A stretch of 64,000 nucleotides of DNA, taken from NCBI GenBank assembly GCA_903871875.1, contig CAIQIR010000054.1:1-64000 (forward strand), read 5' to 3'. A program made the translations under genes and the position numbers. Positions 27,720-37,520 of the stretch are shown here, one piece after another. The stretch is from an uncultured Schlesneria sp. (GTDB lineage Bacteria; Planctomycetota; Planctomycetia; Planctomycetales; Planctomycetaceae). The notes under the pieces were generated by a model that ran no database searches, was not told the DNA's origin, and worked only from the letters and a program-made list of their open reading frames with translations. How positions within the stretch are numbered: position 1 is the stretch's first letter; every line of letters begins with the position of its first letter.

Positions 27720-29378
27720 ATGTTGTGTTTTAAGCTCGTGAAACGGTCGCTCATTGTATGGGCGACAGGACTGATGCTCGGTTTTGCCAATGCACCCTAT
27801 GTGGTTGCAGACGTTCGCGTGGAAAAGACGCGTGCGAGTGCCGTGGATGACGAGCAATCGGCGATCCAGGAAGGCATCGAACTCCGGAATACCCGGCGTT
27901 GGGCCGAGGCGATCGAGTTCTACGAGAAATCGTTGAAGAGCTGGCCTGAGAGCAATGATCTGAAGCAAGGGCTTCGTCAATCGAAGGTTCACTTCTCGAT
28001 TGAACGTCGCTACGCCGACAAGTCCTTCTTAAATGGCATGTTGCCACTCTCTCGTACCGAAGCACTCGTCTATCTGGACGACGTTCTCGACAAGGTTCGC
28101 CACTACTATGTGGATTCTGTCAGTGCGACGAATTTCATCGCCCACGGGACGGAAAGCCTGTACTTCGGCCTGAATAATGAAAAGTTTCTCGAGCGAAATC
28201 TGCCCTATGGTGATCCGGCTCGAATCGCGCAACTCCGCAAGACGTTGCGGGAACAATATTGGAACAAAGCCTCCACCGGCGCGGATGGTGCGCGTCGCAC
28301 AGTGTTGGATCTGTGCGATCTGGCCCAGCGAGAACTGAATCTGCCGGCCAGTGCCGTCATCCTGGAATATGTGTTCGGCGGATGTAATTCGCTGGACGAC
28401 TACAGTAGCTATCTCACGCCGGGCAAGCTGGGCGATCTGTACAACAATATCGACGGAGAATTCGTCGGGATTGGGATCGAGATGAAGGCCGAATCGGGCA
28501 AAGGATTGTTGCTGGTCAATGTTCTTCCCGAGAGTCCGGCTGCGGAAGGCGGGGCGGTAGCAGGTGATTTGATTGTGGCCATCGATGGACGCGACTGCCG
28601 CAAACTGAGTACGGAAGAAGCGGCATCCTTGCTGCAAGGCCAACCCAACAGTCGGGTCAAACTGACATTGGCCGATCCTTCGACGGGTGAAGAACGTCCG
28701 GCCAATTTGATTCGTCGGTCGGTGAAAGTGAAAAGCATCCCTGTCGCCAAGATTATCGATCAGGCCAACCACATCGGTTACATCCGCATGACCGGTTTCC
28801 AGACGCACACCGCGGAAGAACTGGATGCCGCGATGACAAAATTGCGACGGGCGGGAATGCAAGCCTTGATCTGGGACGTCCGCGGTAATCCTGGTGGATT
28901 ATTGACCGAAGCGGTGGACGTGCTCGATCGATTCATGGGCAGTGGTGTGCTGGTTTCGACTCGTGGTCGGGTGCCGGATCAGAATACGACCTACTCGGCC
29001 CGTGAAGATGCGAACGATTGGAACGGACCGCTAGTGCTACTGGTTGATGGCGACAGTGCCAGTGCCAGTGAGATTGTGGCGGGAGCTGTTCACGATCATC
29101 ACCGCGGGACAATCGTCGGACGCAAGACCTACGGAAAATGGTCCGTGCAAAGTATTCTGCCGGGACATGCCGAAACGGGATTCCGACTGACAACCGCCAA
29201 GTTTTACTCGCCGAACGGCAGCAACTACAGTAAAGTGGGCCTTCAGCCAGACGTGAAAGTTGCCGACGATGCTGACCGCAAATCGGCCGGACGTGGTCGT
29301 CAACGAGGTCAGATTGAAGACGACCGAGACGTTGAGGCCGGTCTGGAAACTCTTCGCAAACAACTGGCGAGACGATGA
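27720..29378 (+). CDS. S41 C-terminal processing peptidase with PDZ
   Basis: A 552-residue exported serine protease. A signal peptide (residues 1-30, KRSLIVWATGLMLGFANA) is followed by a TPR-like helical pair (EGIELRNTRRWAEAIEFYEK), a helical region, a PDZ domain at about 246-319 (GIGIEMKAESGKGLLLVNVL) and the S41 core: IGYIRMTGFQ, WDVRGNPGGLL, the nucleophile motif GDSASASEIVAGAVHDH (about 444) and the lysine in VGRKTYGKWSVQ (about 471). It acts in the periplasm on C-terminal tails of proteins. AAAGGG 7 bases before the ATG sets the start. The propeller gene overlaps its stop (ATGA), so the two are coupled. Confidence 0.9.
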   Translation: MLCFKLVKRSLIVWATGLMLGFANAPYVVADVRVEKTRASAVDDEQSAIQEGIELRNTRRWAEAIEFYEKSLKSWPESNDLKQGLRQSKVHFSIERRYADKSFLNGMLPLSRTEALVYLDDVLDKVRHYYVDSVSATNFIAHGTESLYFGLNNEKFLERNLPYGDPARIAQLRKTLREQYWNKASTGADGARRTVLDLCDLAQRELNLPASAVILEYVFGGCNSLDDYSSYLTPGKLGDLYNNIDGEFVGIGIEMKAESGKGLLLVNVLPESPAAEGGAVAGDLIVAIDGRDCRKLSTEEAASLLQGQPNSRVKLTLADPSTGEERPANLIRRSVKVKSIPVAKIIDQANHIGYIRMTGFQTHTAEELDAAMTKLRRAGMQALIWDVRGNPGGLLTEAVDVLDRFMGSGVLVSTRGRVPDQNTTYSAREDANDWNGPLVLLVDGDSASASEIVAGAVHDHHRGTIVGRKTYGKWSVQSILPGHAETGFRLTTAKFYSPNGSNYSKVGLQPDVKVADDADRKSAGRGRQRGQIEDDRDVEAGLETLRKQLARR

Positions 29379-30274
29379 CCGATGGAGTGGCGGATTGGTT
29401 AATGACGACGGGGCGCGGTGAAAGACCGACGCTCCGTTGGTCATTTTCGGTCGACGCTCCGTTGACGGACATCCGACTATCGCGGGAAACGGGCGAGGTT
29501 CTGGCCGCCGACGTTTCTGGCGGACTCTACTTGCTGGATCGACGTGGCCGAGTCCGTGCGCTCACTCGCACGCGGCATTCGGTCAAACGGCTGGCCTGGT
29601 CTGATACCGGGACCGCCGGGGCGGCAATTCTGGGCGAGAACACCGTCGGTTGGTTCGACCGCCAATTGCAGTTTCAATGGACGCGCGATTTGCCGGATGA
29701 ATTGCTGTCGATCGGGATCGATGCGTATGGCACCCACGTCGCGGCGGGACAGGCCGACGGTTCTAATCTGATTTACTCGCAGTCGAACAAGAAAGTCAGT
29801 CGCTTCGAGACCGTCCGTCCCATCCGCCACATCCAGTTTTTAACGCAAAAACCGGAATTGCTGGTGGCTTCGGAATATGGCTTCATCGGACGATACGGAT
29901 TGACCGGTGTTCCCGTCTGGACCAGTAAATTGTGGTCGACCGTGGGGGATCTCGCCGCGACGGGTGACGGGCGCGGTTTATTCCTGGCCGGCTTCGCGCA
30001 TGGAGTTCAAGCGTTTGATGGTCAAACTGGGAACACGCGCGGAACGTTCGTCTGCGAAGGGACCGTCGGACTGGTCTGTTGTGGATTTATGAAACGCAGC
30101 GTCGTCGCCTACACACTGGAACGCACGTTGTTCAGTATCGATGACGAAGGGAATCCGCAGTGGAATGTCACGGCGCCGGAAGACATTCAGCGGATCATTC
30201 TGTCGCCGCTAGGTGATTTTTTGATCTGTGGATTCAGTTCCGGCCGGATCATGCGCTTCGACATCATGACCTGA
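29375..30274 (+). CDS. Beta-propeller (WD40/PQQ-like) protein
   Basis: A 299-residue protein built from about seven repeats of the kind GEVLAADVSGGLYLLDRRGRV, GAAILGENTVGWFDRQLQ and DFLICGFSSGRIMRFDIMT, i.e. a WD40/PQQ-like propeller. There is no signal peptide, so it is probably cytoplasmic, although its partner protease is exported. It begins four bases inside the protease stop. No catalytic motif is present; a binding or sensing role is likely. Confidence 0.75.
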   Translation: MTDGVADWLMTTGRGERPTLRWSFSVDAPLTDIRLSRETGEVLAADVSGGLYLLDRRGRVRALTRTRHSVKRLAWSDTGTAGAAILGENTVGWFDRQLQFQWTRDLPDELLSIGIDAYGTHVAAGQADGSNLIYSQSNKKVSRFETVRPIRHIQFLTQKPELLVASEYGFIGRYGLTGVPVWTSKLWSTVGDLAATGDGRGLFLAGFAHGVQAFDGQTGNTRGTFVCEGTVGLVCCGFMKRSVVAYTLERTLFSIDDEGNPQWNVTAPEDIQRIILSPLGDFLICGFSSGRIMRFDIMT

Positions 30275-30842
30275 GCGACCTGAACGCGGTGCGGTATTGG
30301 GGCGCAAGCCGAATGATCGACGTCACCCGGTCGGTTTCTCAATTGCGGGAAATTCGCTGCGGGGAGGCATCCCGCAGCCGTGCGTTTGGAAGCTTCAACG
30401 TTTGCGAAGACAACTCTCACAAATCCAGGCAGTGGGATTAAGAGCCAAAAATTGATCTGATCTGGGGTTGATGACTGATTCATCATGGAATGACTCAAGA
30501 AATGCTGGCATAATAGCCGCGTTGGTCAAAACGGATTTCCGACCAGGTCAATTTCCGCGTGGCATCGACAGGATTTCTCCTGCCTCGCCCAGACCGACGA
30601 CTTCTCCCCCCCTCCATAACACAATGTTGAGTGCACTTGGCGCGAGAGTTCCGCAGAAGTGGTGCTCATTTGCGTTGGCCTTCATCCCGCGGCGATTGCT
30701 GTCGATAATGTTTCGGCGAAAGCGTCGGGAGCAACGTTGTCTAACCCGTTCAACCCTGACGGTTTTCGAGGCCGGCAGCTTACGATTCTCAGCAAAGTAG
30801 GGATGCGAAACTGGTTTCCGATTGGTTGCAGGTACTGAGTCC
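30275..30842. other. Intergenic region before cyanophycin synthetases
   Basis: 568 bases. The short frames here do not resemble proteins. It should contain the promoter of the cphA pair, but I cannot point to a convincing -35/-10. Confidence 0.4.
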
Positions 30843-33455
30843 ATGAACATCCGCAAGGTGCTCGCTCTTCGAGGTCCGAACATCTGGTCCCGGCATACGG
30901 TACTGGAAGCGTGGGTGGATTTGGGCGCGCTCAAGGACACCTCGTCGGCCGATATTCCCGGTTTTAACGACCGCCTGATGACCTGGTTGCCGTCGATGAT
31001 CGAACATCGATGCAGCGTCGGCGAACGCGGCGGTTTTTTCCAACGACTGCGCTGGGGAACTTACCTCGCGCACATCCTCGAACACACCACGCTGGAGTTG
31101 CAAACGCTTTGTGGTACTCCGGTTGGGTATGGTCGTGCCCGTGAAACGTCGGAAGAAGGGCTGTTCAAGGTCGCGATTCGCTATCAGGAAGAAACGCTGG
31201 GCCGGGCTTGTCTTGAGGTGGCTCGCGAGTTGTTGATGGCGGCCGTTTTCGACCTGCCGTTCGATATCGATGCCAATTTGAAGCGGTTGCGGGAATTGGC
31301 CGACCGCGTTTGCCTGGGCCCCAGCACCAATGCGATTGTCGATGCTGCCCGGGCCAGAAACATCCCCGTCCGCCGTCTGAATGCTGGCAGCCTGGTTCAA
31401 TTTGGACACGGGAAGAAGCAACGCCGGATCTGGACGGCGGAAACCGATTTCACCAGCGCGATTGCGGAATCGATTGCTCAAGATAAACAGCTGACCAAAA
31501 CCATGCTGACCGCGGCGGGAATTCCGGTTCCTGAGGGCCGCGAAGTCGAAAGTGACGAAGACGCCTGGAGTGCGGCACAAAGCATCGCCATGCCGGTTGT
31601 GGTCAAGCCGGTGGACGGAAACCACGGTCGTGGTGTCTGCATGAACTTAACAGACGAACAGCAAATCAAAACGGCGTACCACGAAGCCTTGAAAGAAGGT
31701 TCTGGCGTCATTGTCGAGCGATTCGCCAGTGGTTCCGAACATCGACTGCTGGTTGTCGGCCGGAAACTGGTGGCGGCGGCGGCGGGTGACGCCGTGTCAG
31801 TGATCGGAGACGGTGTCCATTCCATTCGCGACTTGATTGAACTCCAAGTCAATTCGGATCCTCGACGCGGGGATGACGAAACGAAGCCCCTCGATACGTT
31901 GCGAGTTACGCCGCTGACGGTAATCGAACTGGAGCATCAAGGATTTAAGCCGGAATCGATTCCACCCGTGGACGTCAAAGTGATCGTCCGCCGAATCGAC
32001 AATTTGTCGCGCGATGTCACCGATGAAGTGCATCCCTCAGTGGCCGAACATGCTGTCATGGCGGCTCAGGTGGTGGGACTTGATATCGCTGGTATCGACC
32101 TGGTGACGCAAGACATTTCCCGTCCGCTCGAAGATCAGGGTGGTGTCATTGTCGAAGTCAACGCGGGACCAGGGTTACTGATGCACCTGAAGCCCGAGAT
32201 CGGAAAACCGCGGCCGGTGGGTGAGGCGATCATTGATCATCTATTCCCCGACCCGAAAGACAATGGCCGGATTCCTGTGGTTTCGGTGACGGGGACCAAT
32301 GGGAAAACGACGGTCGCGCGATTGGTGACGTCGCTGCTGAAAGCCTCCGGACATACGGTGGGGCTGGCCTGCACCGATGGCATCATCATCGACGGTCGGA
32401 CGATCGATCACGCGGACTGCGCCGGTCCTCGATCTGCTCGCAACGTTTTGCTGAACCCCATTCTCGACGCCGCGGTGTTTGAAGCGGCGCGGGGCGGAAT
32501 CCTGCGTGAGGGACTGGGGTTTGACAAGTGCGACGTCGCCATCGTGACCAACATCGGGGAAGGCGATCATCTGGGCCAGCAGTTTATTGATTCGCCCAAA
32601 GAAATGTTCAAAGTCAAAAGAACGCCGGTGGATGTTGTCTTGCCGACAGGAACTGCCGTACTGAATGCAACGGATCCCCTGGTGGTCGAGATGAAGGAAT
32701 TGTCGGCCGGCGGTGTGACGTTCTTCGCTATCGATCCGACGCATCCCGTCATTGTCGAGCATCGCGGCATCGGCAAGCGAGTCGTCTTCGTGAAGAACGC
32801 TCAAGTCGTTCTGGGCGAGGGAGAACAGGAAACGCCGCTGGTGGCACTCCAAGATCTGCCCTGTACGCATGGCGGCCGGGTCGACTTCCAGATCGAAAAT
32901 GTCTTGGCGGCGACGGCGGCCGGATGGGCTCTCGGCCTGTCATTGAATGACATTCGTAACGGCTTGCAATCTTTTCAAGGAAACTTGCAAGACGACCCTG
33001 CTCGTTTCAACGTTTTGGAATCGGCGGAAAAGACGATCGTCGTTATGGATGGTCGAAATCGTTCGGCGCTCGCTGCAGTCATCGCGGCGATTGATCATTT
33101 CCCGCATACGAAACGAACTGCGATTTACTCGGCGGAAGAGGATCGACGAGATCTGGATATCATCCAACAGGGGCAGCAGTTGGGTGCATCATTCGACCGG
33201 GTGATTTTGTGTGAAATTGAACAAGGCACGGATCGTCCGGCGGGCGAAGTGACCCGTTTGTTGAAGCAAGGTGCCGAAAACGGATCGCGCGCACAAGTGA
33301 TTTCGGAAATTCGCGATTGGTCCCAGGCGGTGGACGTGGCCTGGCGGGAATTACAACCAGGCGAGCTGTTGTTGATTCAGTCATCAACGGTTCCCAAGAC
33401 GGTTAAGAAGTTACAAACACTATTGGGATTGGAGCCTGCAGAAGCGGCCGCCTGA
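30843..33455 (+). CDS. cphA: Cyanophycin synthetase paralogue, degenerate C-terminus
   Basis: An 870-residue protein with the CphA plan: N-terminal domain (VLALRGPNIWSRHTVLEAWV), ATP-grasp domain at about 225-475 (VVVKPVDGNHGRGVCMNL, IVEVNAGPGLLMHLKP) and Mur-ligase-like domain from about 477 (VTGTNGKTTVARLV, RGGILREGLGFDKCDVAIVTNI). CphA adds Asp, then Arg, to the growing polymer. In the last subdomain the usual DYGHN is replaced: the aligned stretch reads VVMDGRNRSA (near residue 735), so Asp and His are Met and Arg. GDRRDED has become EEDRRDLD and the RGR after YEDA is lost. The P-loop is intact. It may therefore have one of the two ligase activities impaired or altered. Confidence 0.88.
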   Translation: MNIRKVLALRGPNIWSRHTVLEAWVDLGALKDTSSADIPGFNDRLMTWLPSMIEHRCSVGERGGFFQRLRWGTYLAHILEHTTLELQTLCGTPVGYGRARETSEEGLFKVAIRYQEETLGRACLEVARELLMAAVFDLPFDIDANLKRLRELADRVCLGPSTNAIVDAARARNIPVRRLNAGSLVQFGHGKKQRRIWTAETDFTSAIAESIAQDKQLTKTMLTAAGIPVPEGREVESDEDAWSAAQSIAMPVVVKPVDGNHGRGVCMNLTDEQQIKTAYHEALKEGSGVIVERFASGSEHRLLVVGRKLVAAAAGDAVSVIGDGVHSIRDLIELQVNSDPRRGDDETKPLDTLRVTPLTVIELEHQGFKPESIPPVDVKVIVRRIDNLSRDVTDEVHPSVAEHAVMAAQVVGLDIAGIDLVTQDISRPLEDQGGVIVEVNAGPGLLMHLKPEIGKPRPVGEAIIDHLFPDPKDNGRIPVVSVTGTNGKTTVARLVTSLLKASGHTVGLACTDGIIIDGRTIDHADCAGPRSARNVLLNPILDAAVFEAARGGILREGLGFDKCDVAIVTNIGEGDHLGQQFIDSPKEMFKVKRTPVDVVLPTGTAVLNATDPLVVEMKELSAGGVTFFAIDPTHPVIVEHRGIGKRVVFVKNAQVVLGEGEQETPLVALQDLPCTHGGRVDFQIENVLAATAAGWALGLSLNDIRNGLQSFQGNLQDDPARFNVLESAEKTIVVMDGRNRSALAAVIAAIDHFPHTKRTAIYSAEEDRRDLDIIQQGQQLGASFDRVILCEIEQGTDRPAGEVTRLLKQGAENGSRAQVISEIRDWSQAVDVAWRELQPGELLLIQSSTVPKTVKKLQTLLGLEPAEAAA

Positions 33456-33881
33456 GCGTTCAGGCCCGTTTTGAATGGTGGAAAATAGTTGGCGAATACG
33501 AAAAACTGGTTGAAATGGGAATGTTGACTGAGAAATGTCAGAGAAAATGCGGGAGATGTGAAAGAAAGTTGGTGGCGAAACTGGCAAAACGGGTGGTGAT
33601 GAACGCCGATCGACTCGGACCCATTCGTACCGGTATGACGATTGCAATGATCGAGCTGAGGATCGCCACGAAACGAAATTGAAAACGATGGTCTGCGGGA
33701 CGTAGGCGATCAAACAGAAAAAATAAGACGAACGCCAGGATGCGGGATTCCCCAATGGTATGGGTGCTCGCAGGAGCAAACAGGTTGTGGTCCCCACGAC
33801 CTCGGAGCAACAGTGACCGCGCGGCTCACTGGAATCAGGACATCTTGGCAAATTGAACAAGCGCTGAAGGACGTATGAATC
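33456..33881. other. Spacer between the two cphA genes
   Basis: 426 bases, long for an operon spacer, so the second gene may have its own promoter. No gene or terminator is evident. Confidence 0.4.
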
Positions 33882-36515
33882 ATGAATCTCGGGACAACGC
33901 GAGCATTGCGAGGTCCGAATATCTGGTCGCAACTTACCGTTTTGGAAGTTGAAGTCGACTTATCAGCGCACGTTCATAGAACGCCGCAAGATATTGAAAC
34001 AATTCGTGTTAGAGCTGCATCTCTGCTTCCCGGGCTAACATCAGTCGAGAGTGGAGATGATCGTTCTGAAGCCATTGCACTTTCTCCTTCCCTGCGTCTG
34101 GCCGAGCTGCTGGCGCGGACGATGGTCGAGCTGCAACAGCAATCTGGCTGCTGTGTTAAGTTTGCCCGAGTGGCAGAAATGAAGCCGGTTGGTGTGTGCA
34201 AAATCGCCGTTCAATACTGCGAAGAACCGGTTGGCCGAATGGCTTTGGCCGTCGCTTTCGAGCTGGTCCAGGCGGCGATCAACGATCAGAACTGCGATGT
34301 CACTTCACGAATTTCCACGATTCGCAGCCTTGATCAGCAGATCCGGCTCGGCCCCAGCACCGGTGCGATTGTCCGTGCGGCCATCGCTCGAGGCATCCCG
34401 GCGCGCCGTCTAAATGATCGCAGTTTGGTGCAACTTGGATACGGTTGTCGGCAGCATCGCATTCTGGCAGCGGAGACTGATCGGACGTCCGCAGTCGCCG
34501 AATCAATTGTTCAGGATAAAGAACTGACAAAACAGTTGTTGGATGCCGTCGGCGTTCCGGTTCCCAAAGGTCGCCCTGTCACGAGTGCCGATGATGCTTG
34601 GGAAGCGGCCCAGCAAATTGGTGTGCCGGTCGTCATCAAGCCACAGGATGGAAACCAAGGGCGTGGCGTGGCGTGTAACCTGAACACGCGTGAACAAGTC
34701 TTCGCCGCTTATGCGGCCGCCGTGGAAGAGGGCGACGAGATTATCTGTGAGAAATTTGCTCACGGAGCTGACTATCGCCTGCTGGTCATCGGCTACAAAC
34801 TGGTGGCTGCGGCGCGACGTGAACCGCCTCAAGTGACGGGTGACGGACGTCATTCGATCACTCAGTTGGTGGAAGAAGCCAATAAGGATCCGCGACGCGG
34901 CGAAGATCATGCCACGTCACTCAGCAAGCTGCGGTTGGACGAAATTGCCAAAGGCGTGCTGGCAGAACAAGGTTTGACGATCGACTCGGTTCCCGCTGCG
35001 GGCCAGGTCGTCCTGATCCGCCGCAATGCGAATCTCAGCACGGGTGGCTCGGCGACCGATGTGACCGATCTGGTGCATCCGGAAGTCGCGGCTCGTGTCA
35101 TCGACGGAGTCCGCATGGTGGGTCTCGATATCGCTGGTGTCGATGTAGTGTGTCAGGACATCAGTCGCCCGCTGGAACACCAGGGGGGGATTATTGTCGA
35201 AATCAACGCCGCTCCTGGCCTGCGAATGCACCTTGAGCCTTCGTCTGGAAAAGGACGGCCGGTGGGTGAGGCGATCGTCGGAACGATGTTCGAAGAAGGG
35301 AATGACGGCCGGATTCCCATCGTCGCCTTGACGGGAACGAATGGAAAAACCACATCGACGCGATTGATTGCCCACATCTTGCGTTGCTTGGGCAAACGGG
35401 TCGGAATGACTTGTACGGATGGCGTGTACCTCAACGACCGACGGATCGACACGGGAGATTGCAGCGGTCCTAAAAGTGCTCGAACGGTACTCGCCAATCC
35501 TGCTGTCGAAGCGGCCGTCCTGGAAACGGCTCGAGGTGGCATCCTTCGAGAAGGTTTGGGTTTCGACTATTGCAACACGGCAGTCGTAACGAACATTGCC
35601 GACGGCGATCATCTGGGACTCAACGGAATCGATACGCCCGAACAGCTGGCTCGCGTGAAACGAGTGATTGTCGAATCGGTCGCGACGTCTGGATACGCCG
35701 TACTGAATGCGGACGATCCGTTGACCGCGTCGATGGCGGAATACTGCCCCGGCAAGGCCCTGTTCTTCTCGCAGTCGCCGACGAATCCGCTGCTGATGGC
35801 GCATCGTGCCAAAGGTGGGAAAGTGGTCTATGTTCGCAACAACTGCATCATGGCCGCGGAAGGTTCGTGGGAAGCCCGCATCGCCCTGCTCGATTCCGTC
35901 CCGCTGACGTTTGGTGGATTGATCGGTTTTCAGGTCGAGAATGTGATGGCCGCGGCTTCGGCCGCTTGGACGCTTGGTGTTCCATTTGAAATGATTCGCC
36001 ATGCACTGGAAACATTCGTCAACGACACCCAGAAGGTACCTGCCCGGTTCAATGTTCTCGAATTCCAGGGATCGACTGTCGTCATCGATTATGGCCACAA
36101 CGCGGCCGCGATTAGCGCGCTCAGCGATGCCTTTGACAAGATGCCTCATGAACGACGATTGATTGTCTATACGGCGGCGGGTGATCGTCGCGACGAAGAC
36201 ATCATTCGACAGGCGGAATTGATTGCCAACGCGTTTGACGTGATGATTCTTTATGAAGACGCTTGTACCCGTGGTCGCCAGGATGGCGAGGTTTGCCGAC
36301 TGATGCGCGAAGGCTTTGCGCTGGGTAAACGCCTGCAACCGGAAAATATCGTCGAAACGCGGGGCGAGATGAATGCCATCGAGATGACACTACGACGGAT
36401 GGTGCCCGGTGATCTGGTCTTGATTCAAGCCGATCAAGTCGAAGAAGCGATCGCGTTTGTGCATCAACTGCTTCCCAAACTGGCGGCCGAACATCTGTCG
36501 GTCAGCCGCAAGTAA
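33882..36515 (+). CDS. cphA: Cyanophycin synthetase, canonical active sites
   Basis: An 877-residue CphA. The N-terminal domain begins ALRGPNIWSQLTVLEVEVDL. The ATP-grasp domain shows VVIKPQDGNQGRGVACNL and IVEINAAPGLRMHLEP; the Mur-ligase domain shows ALTGTNGKTTSTRL and RGGILREGLGFDYCNTAVV. Its C-terminus keeps VIDYGHNAAA (about residue 735), TAAGDRRDEDI and YEDACTRGRQDGEV, all as in active CphA1. It would make the Asp-Arg polymer with ATP as a nitrogen reserve. GAAGGAC precedes the ATG. No cyanophycinase gene lies in this window. It is a tandem paralogue of the gene at 30843-33455. Confidence 0.93.
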   Translation: MNLGTTRALRGPNIWSQLTVLEVEVDLSAHVHRTPQDIETIRVRAASLLPGLTSVESGDDRSEAIALSPSLRLAELLARTMVELQQQSGCCVKFARVAEMKPVGVCKIAVQYCEEPVGRMALAVAFELVQAAINDQNCDVTSRISTIRSLDQQIRLGPSTGAIVRAAIARGIPARRLNDRSLVQLGYGCRQHRILAAETDRTSAVAESIVQDKELTKQLLDAVGVPVPKGRPVTSADDAWEAAQQIGVPVVIKPQDGNQGRGVACNLNTREQVFAAYAAAVEEGDEIICEKFAHGADYRLLVIGYKLVAAARREPPQVTGDGRHSITQLVEEANKDPRRGEDHATSLSKLRLDEIAKGVLAEQGLTIDSVPAAGQVVLIRRNANLSTGGSATDVTDLVHPEVAARVIDGVRMVGLDIAGVDVVCQDISRPLEHQGGIIVEINAAPGLRMHLEPSSGKGRPVGEAIVGTMFEEGNDGRIPIVALTGTNGKTTSTRLIAHILRCLGKRVGMTCTDGVYLNDRRIDTGDCSGPKSARTVLANPAVEAAVLETARGGILREGLGFDYCNTAVVTNIADGDHLGLNGIDTPEQLARVKRVIVESVATSGYAVLNADDPLTASMAEYCPGKALFFSQSPTNPLLMAHRAKGGKVVYVRNNCIMAAEGSWEARIALLDSVPLTFGGLIGFQVENVMAAASAAWTLGVPFEMIRHALETFVNDTQKVPARFNVLEFQGSTVVIDYGHNAAAISALSDAFDKMPHERRLIVYTAAGDRRDEDIIRQAELIANAFDVMILYEDACTRGRQDGEVCRLMREGFALGKRLQPENIVETRGEMNAIEMTLRRMVPGDLVLIQADQVEEAIAFVHQLLPKLAAEHLSVSRK

Positions 36516-36727
36516 TGGCCGATTGTGACATCGCGTGACGAGCATCGTTCGACGTCGCTCAGCGCTCGATCGACTGATGAGAACGGTGTTGGAACGCCGA
36601 TTGACCTTCAGAGAGTTTGACGGCTGAAGGTCGTCGGCGGTGACGATTTCCACATGAAATGCGTCGCAAACAAGTTTCTGCATGCACCGGCGGTTCGCCA
36701 ACGATTTGCGGAAAGTTACAGAGTCGG

Positions 36728-37387
36728 TTAACTCTTCCAAGCGGAGTTGAGAATGACGCTGCAGAAGTTCCCGCGTTGAAAGTGGGGATCTTTCAACGCC
36801 AGCACGTCCGCTTTTACATTTCCGAACGTGGTCATCGGTTTGTGTTTGATCCCCTCGTAGAAGGCGTCAATGATTTCGCCTTTGAAGCCTTGGCTTCGTG
36901 GATGAGCGTGGACCACCGCCTCGCGTTCCGCCTCGCTGAACTCGTCATAAGCGATTCCCAGGACATCCATCTCGACACCGGCCGTGACCAGCCCGATCAC
37001 CGGATGCATATGCCGGGGAATACCGGGTGTCGTATGCAGGGCAATTGCCGTCCAGACTGCATCGATATCGTGTTGCGAGACGCCCTTCCCTCGCAAAAAA
37101 TCGCGCGCGGCGTTGGCTCCATCGACCTCGAACCGTTCGTTCGCGCTGCGATAAGCCGGGATCAAACCCACGTCGTGGAACATCGCGCCCACATACAGCA
37201 GTTCCGAGTCAAATTTGACGCCCTGATGTTTCCCGGCGATCGCCCCGAAGTAATAGACCCGGCTGGAATGGTGAAACAACATCTCCGGTTCCGTTTCTCG
37301 GATGAACTCCGTCGCTTGACGGGCCAAGCTGCTATCGGGAATGCGTACGCCTGCTACCGATTCGATCAACTGTGATTGAGTATTCAT
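36728..37387 (-). CDS. HD-domain phosphohydrolase-like protein
   Basis: A 219-residue HD-superfamily protein: first His in EMLFHHSSRVYYFG (about 38), the HD doublet in GAMFHDVGLIPAY (about 70-71), and further ligands likely in TAIALHTTPGIP and GLVTAGVEMD. This subgroup includes cyanamide hydratase-like proteins. An excellent ribosome-binding site (TAAGGAG) precedes the ATG. It is divergently paired with a GlxA-type regulator, 133 bases away, which probably controls it. The substrate is unknown. Confidence 0.85.
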   Translation of the reverse strand: MNTQSQLIESVAGVRIPDSSLARQATEFIRETEPEMLFHHSSRVYYFGAIAGKHQGVKFDSELLYVGAMFHDVGLIPAYRSANERFEVDGANAARDFLRGKGVSQHDIDAVWTAIALHTTPGIPRHMHPVIGLVTAGVEMDVLGIAYDEFSEAEREAVVHAHPRSQGFKGEIIDAFYEGIKHKPMTTFGNVKADVLALKDPHFQRGNFCSVILNSAWKS

Positions 37388-37431
37388 CTGACCTCTCCTT
37401 ATTTGGTTTCAGTGACCTGGAAATCAATTTA

Positions 37432-37516
37432 CTTGACATATTTTACTGGTGATCGCACGCTGTCTTACAGTGGCGGTTAACGTCAATTTAGGACATTCTG
37501 CCCGCATTTAGGTCAT
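37432..37516 (+). promoter_or_regulatory. Divergent promoter and direct-repeat operator
   Basis: Two copies of ATTTAGGWCAT lie at 37486-37496 and 37506-37516, exactly 20 bp apart and ending just before the regulator's start codon. AraC-type regulators usually bind direct repeats about two helical turns apart. A TTGACA at about 37432-37437 could be a -35 box, but no good -10 box follows. Confidence 0.5.
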
Positions 37517-37520
37517 CGGA

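Noticed and set aside
34917-36338. 473-residue minus-strand frame opposite cphA
   Set aside because: It is antisense to the strongly conserved cyanophycin synthetase and has no ribosome-binding site.
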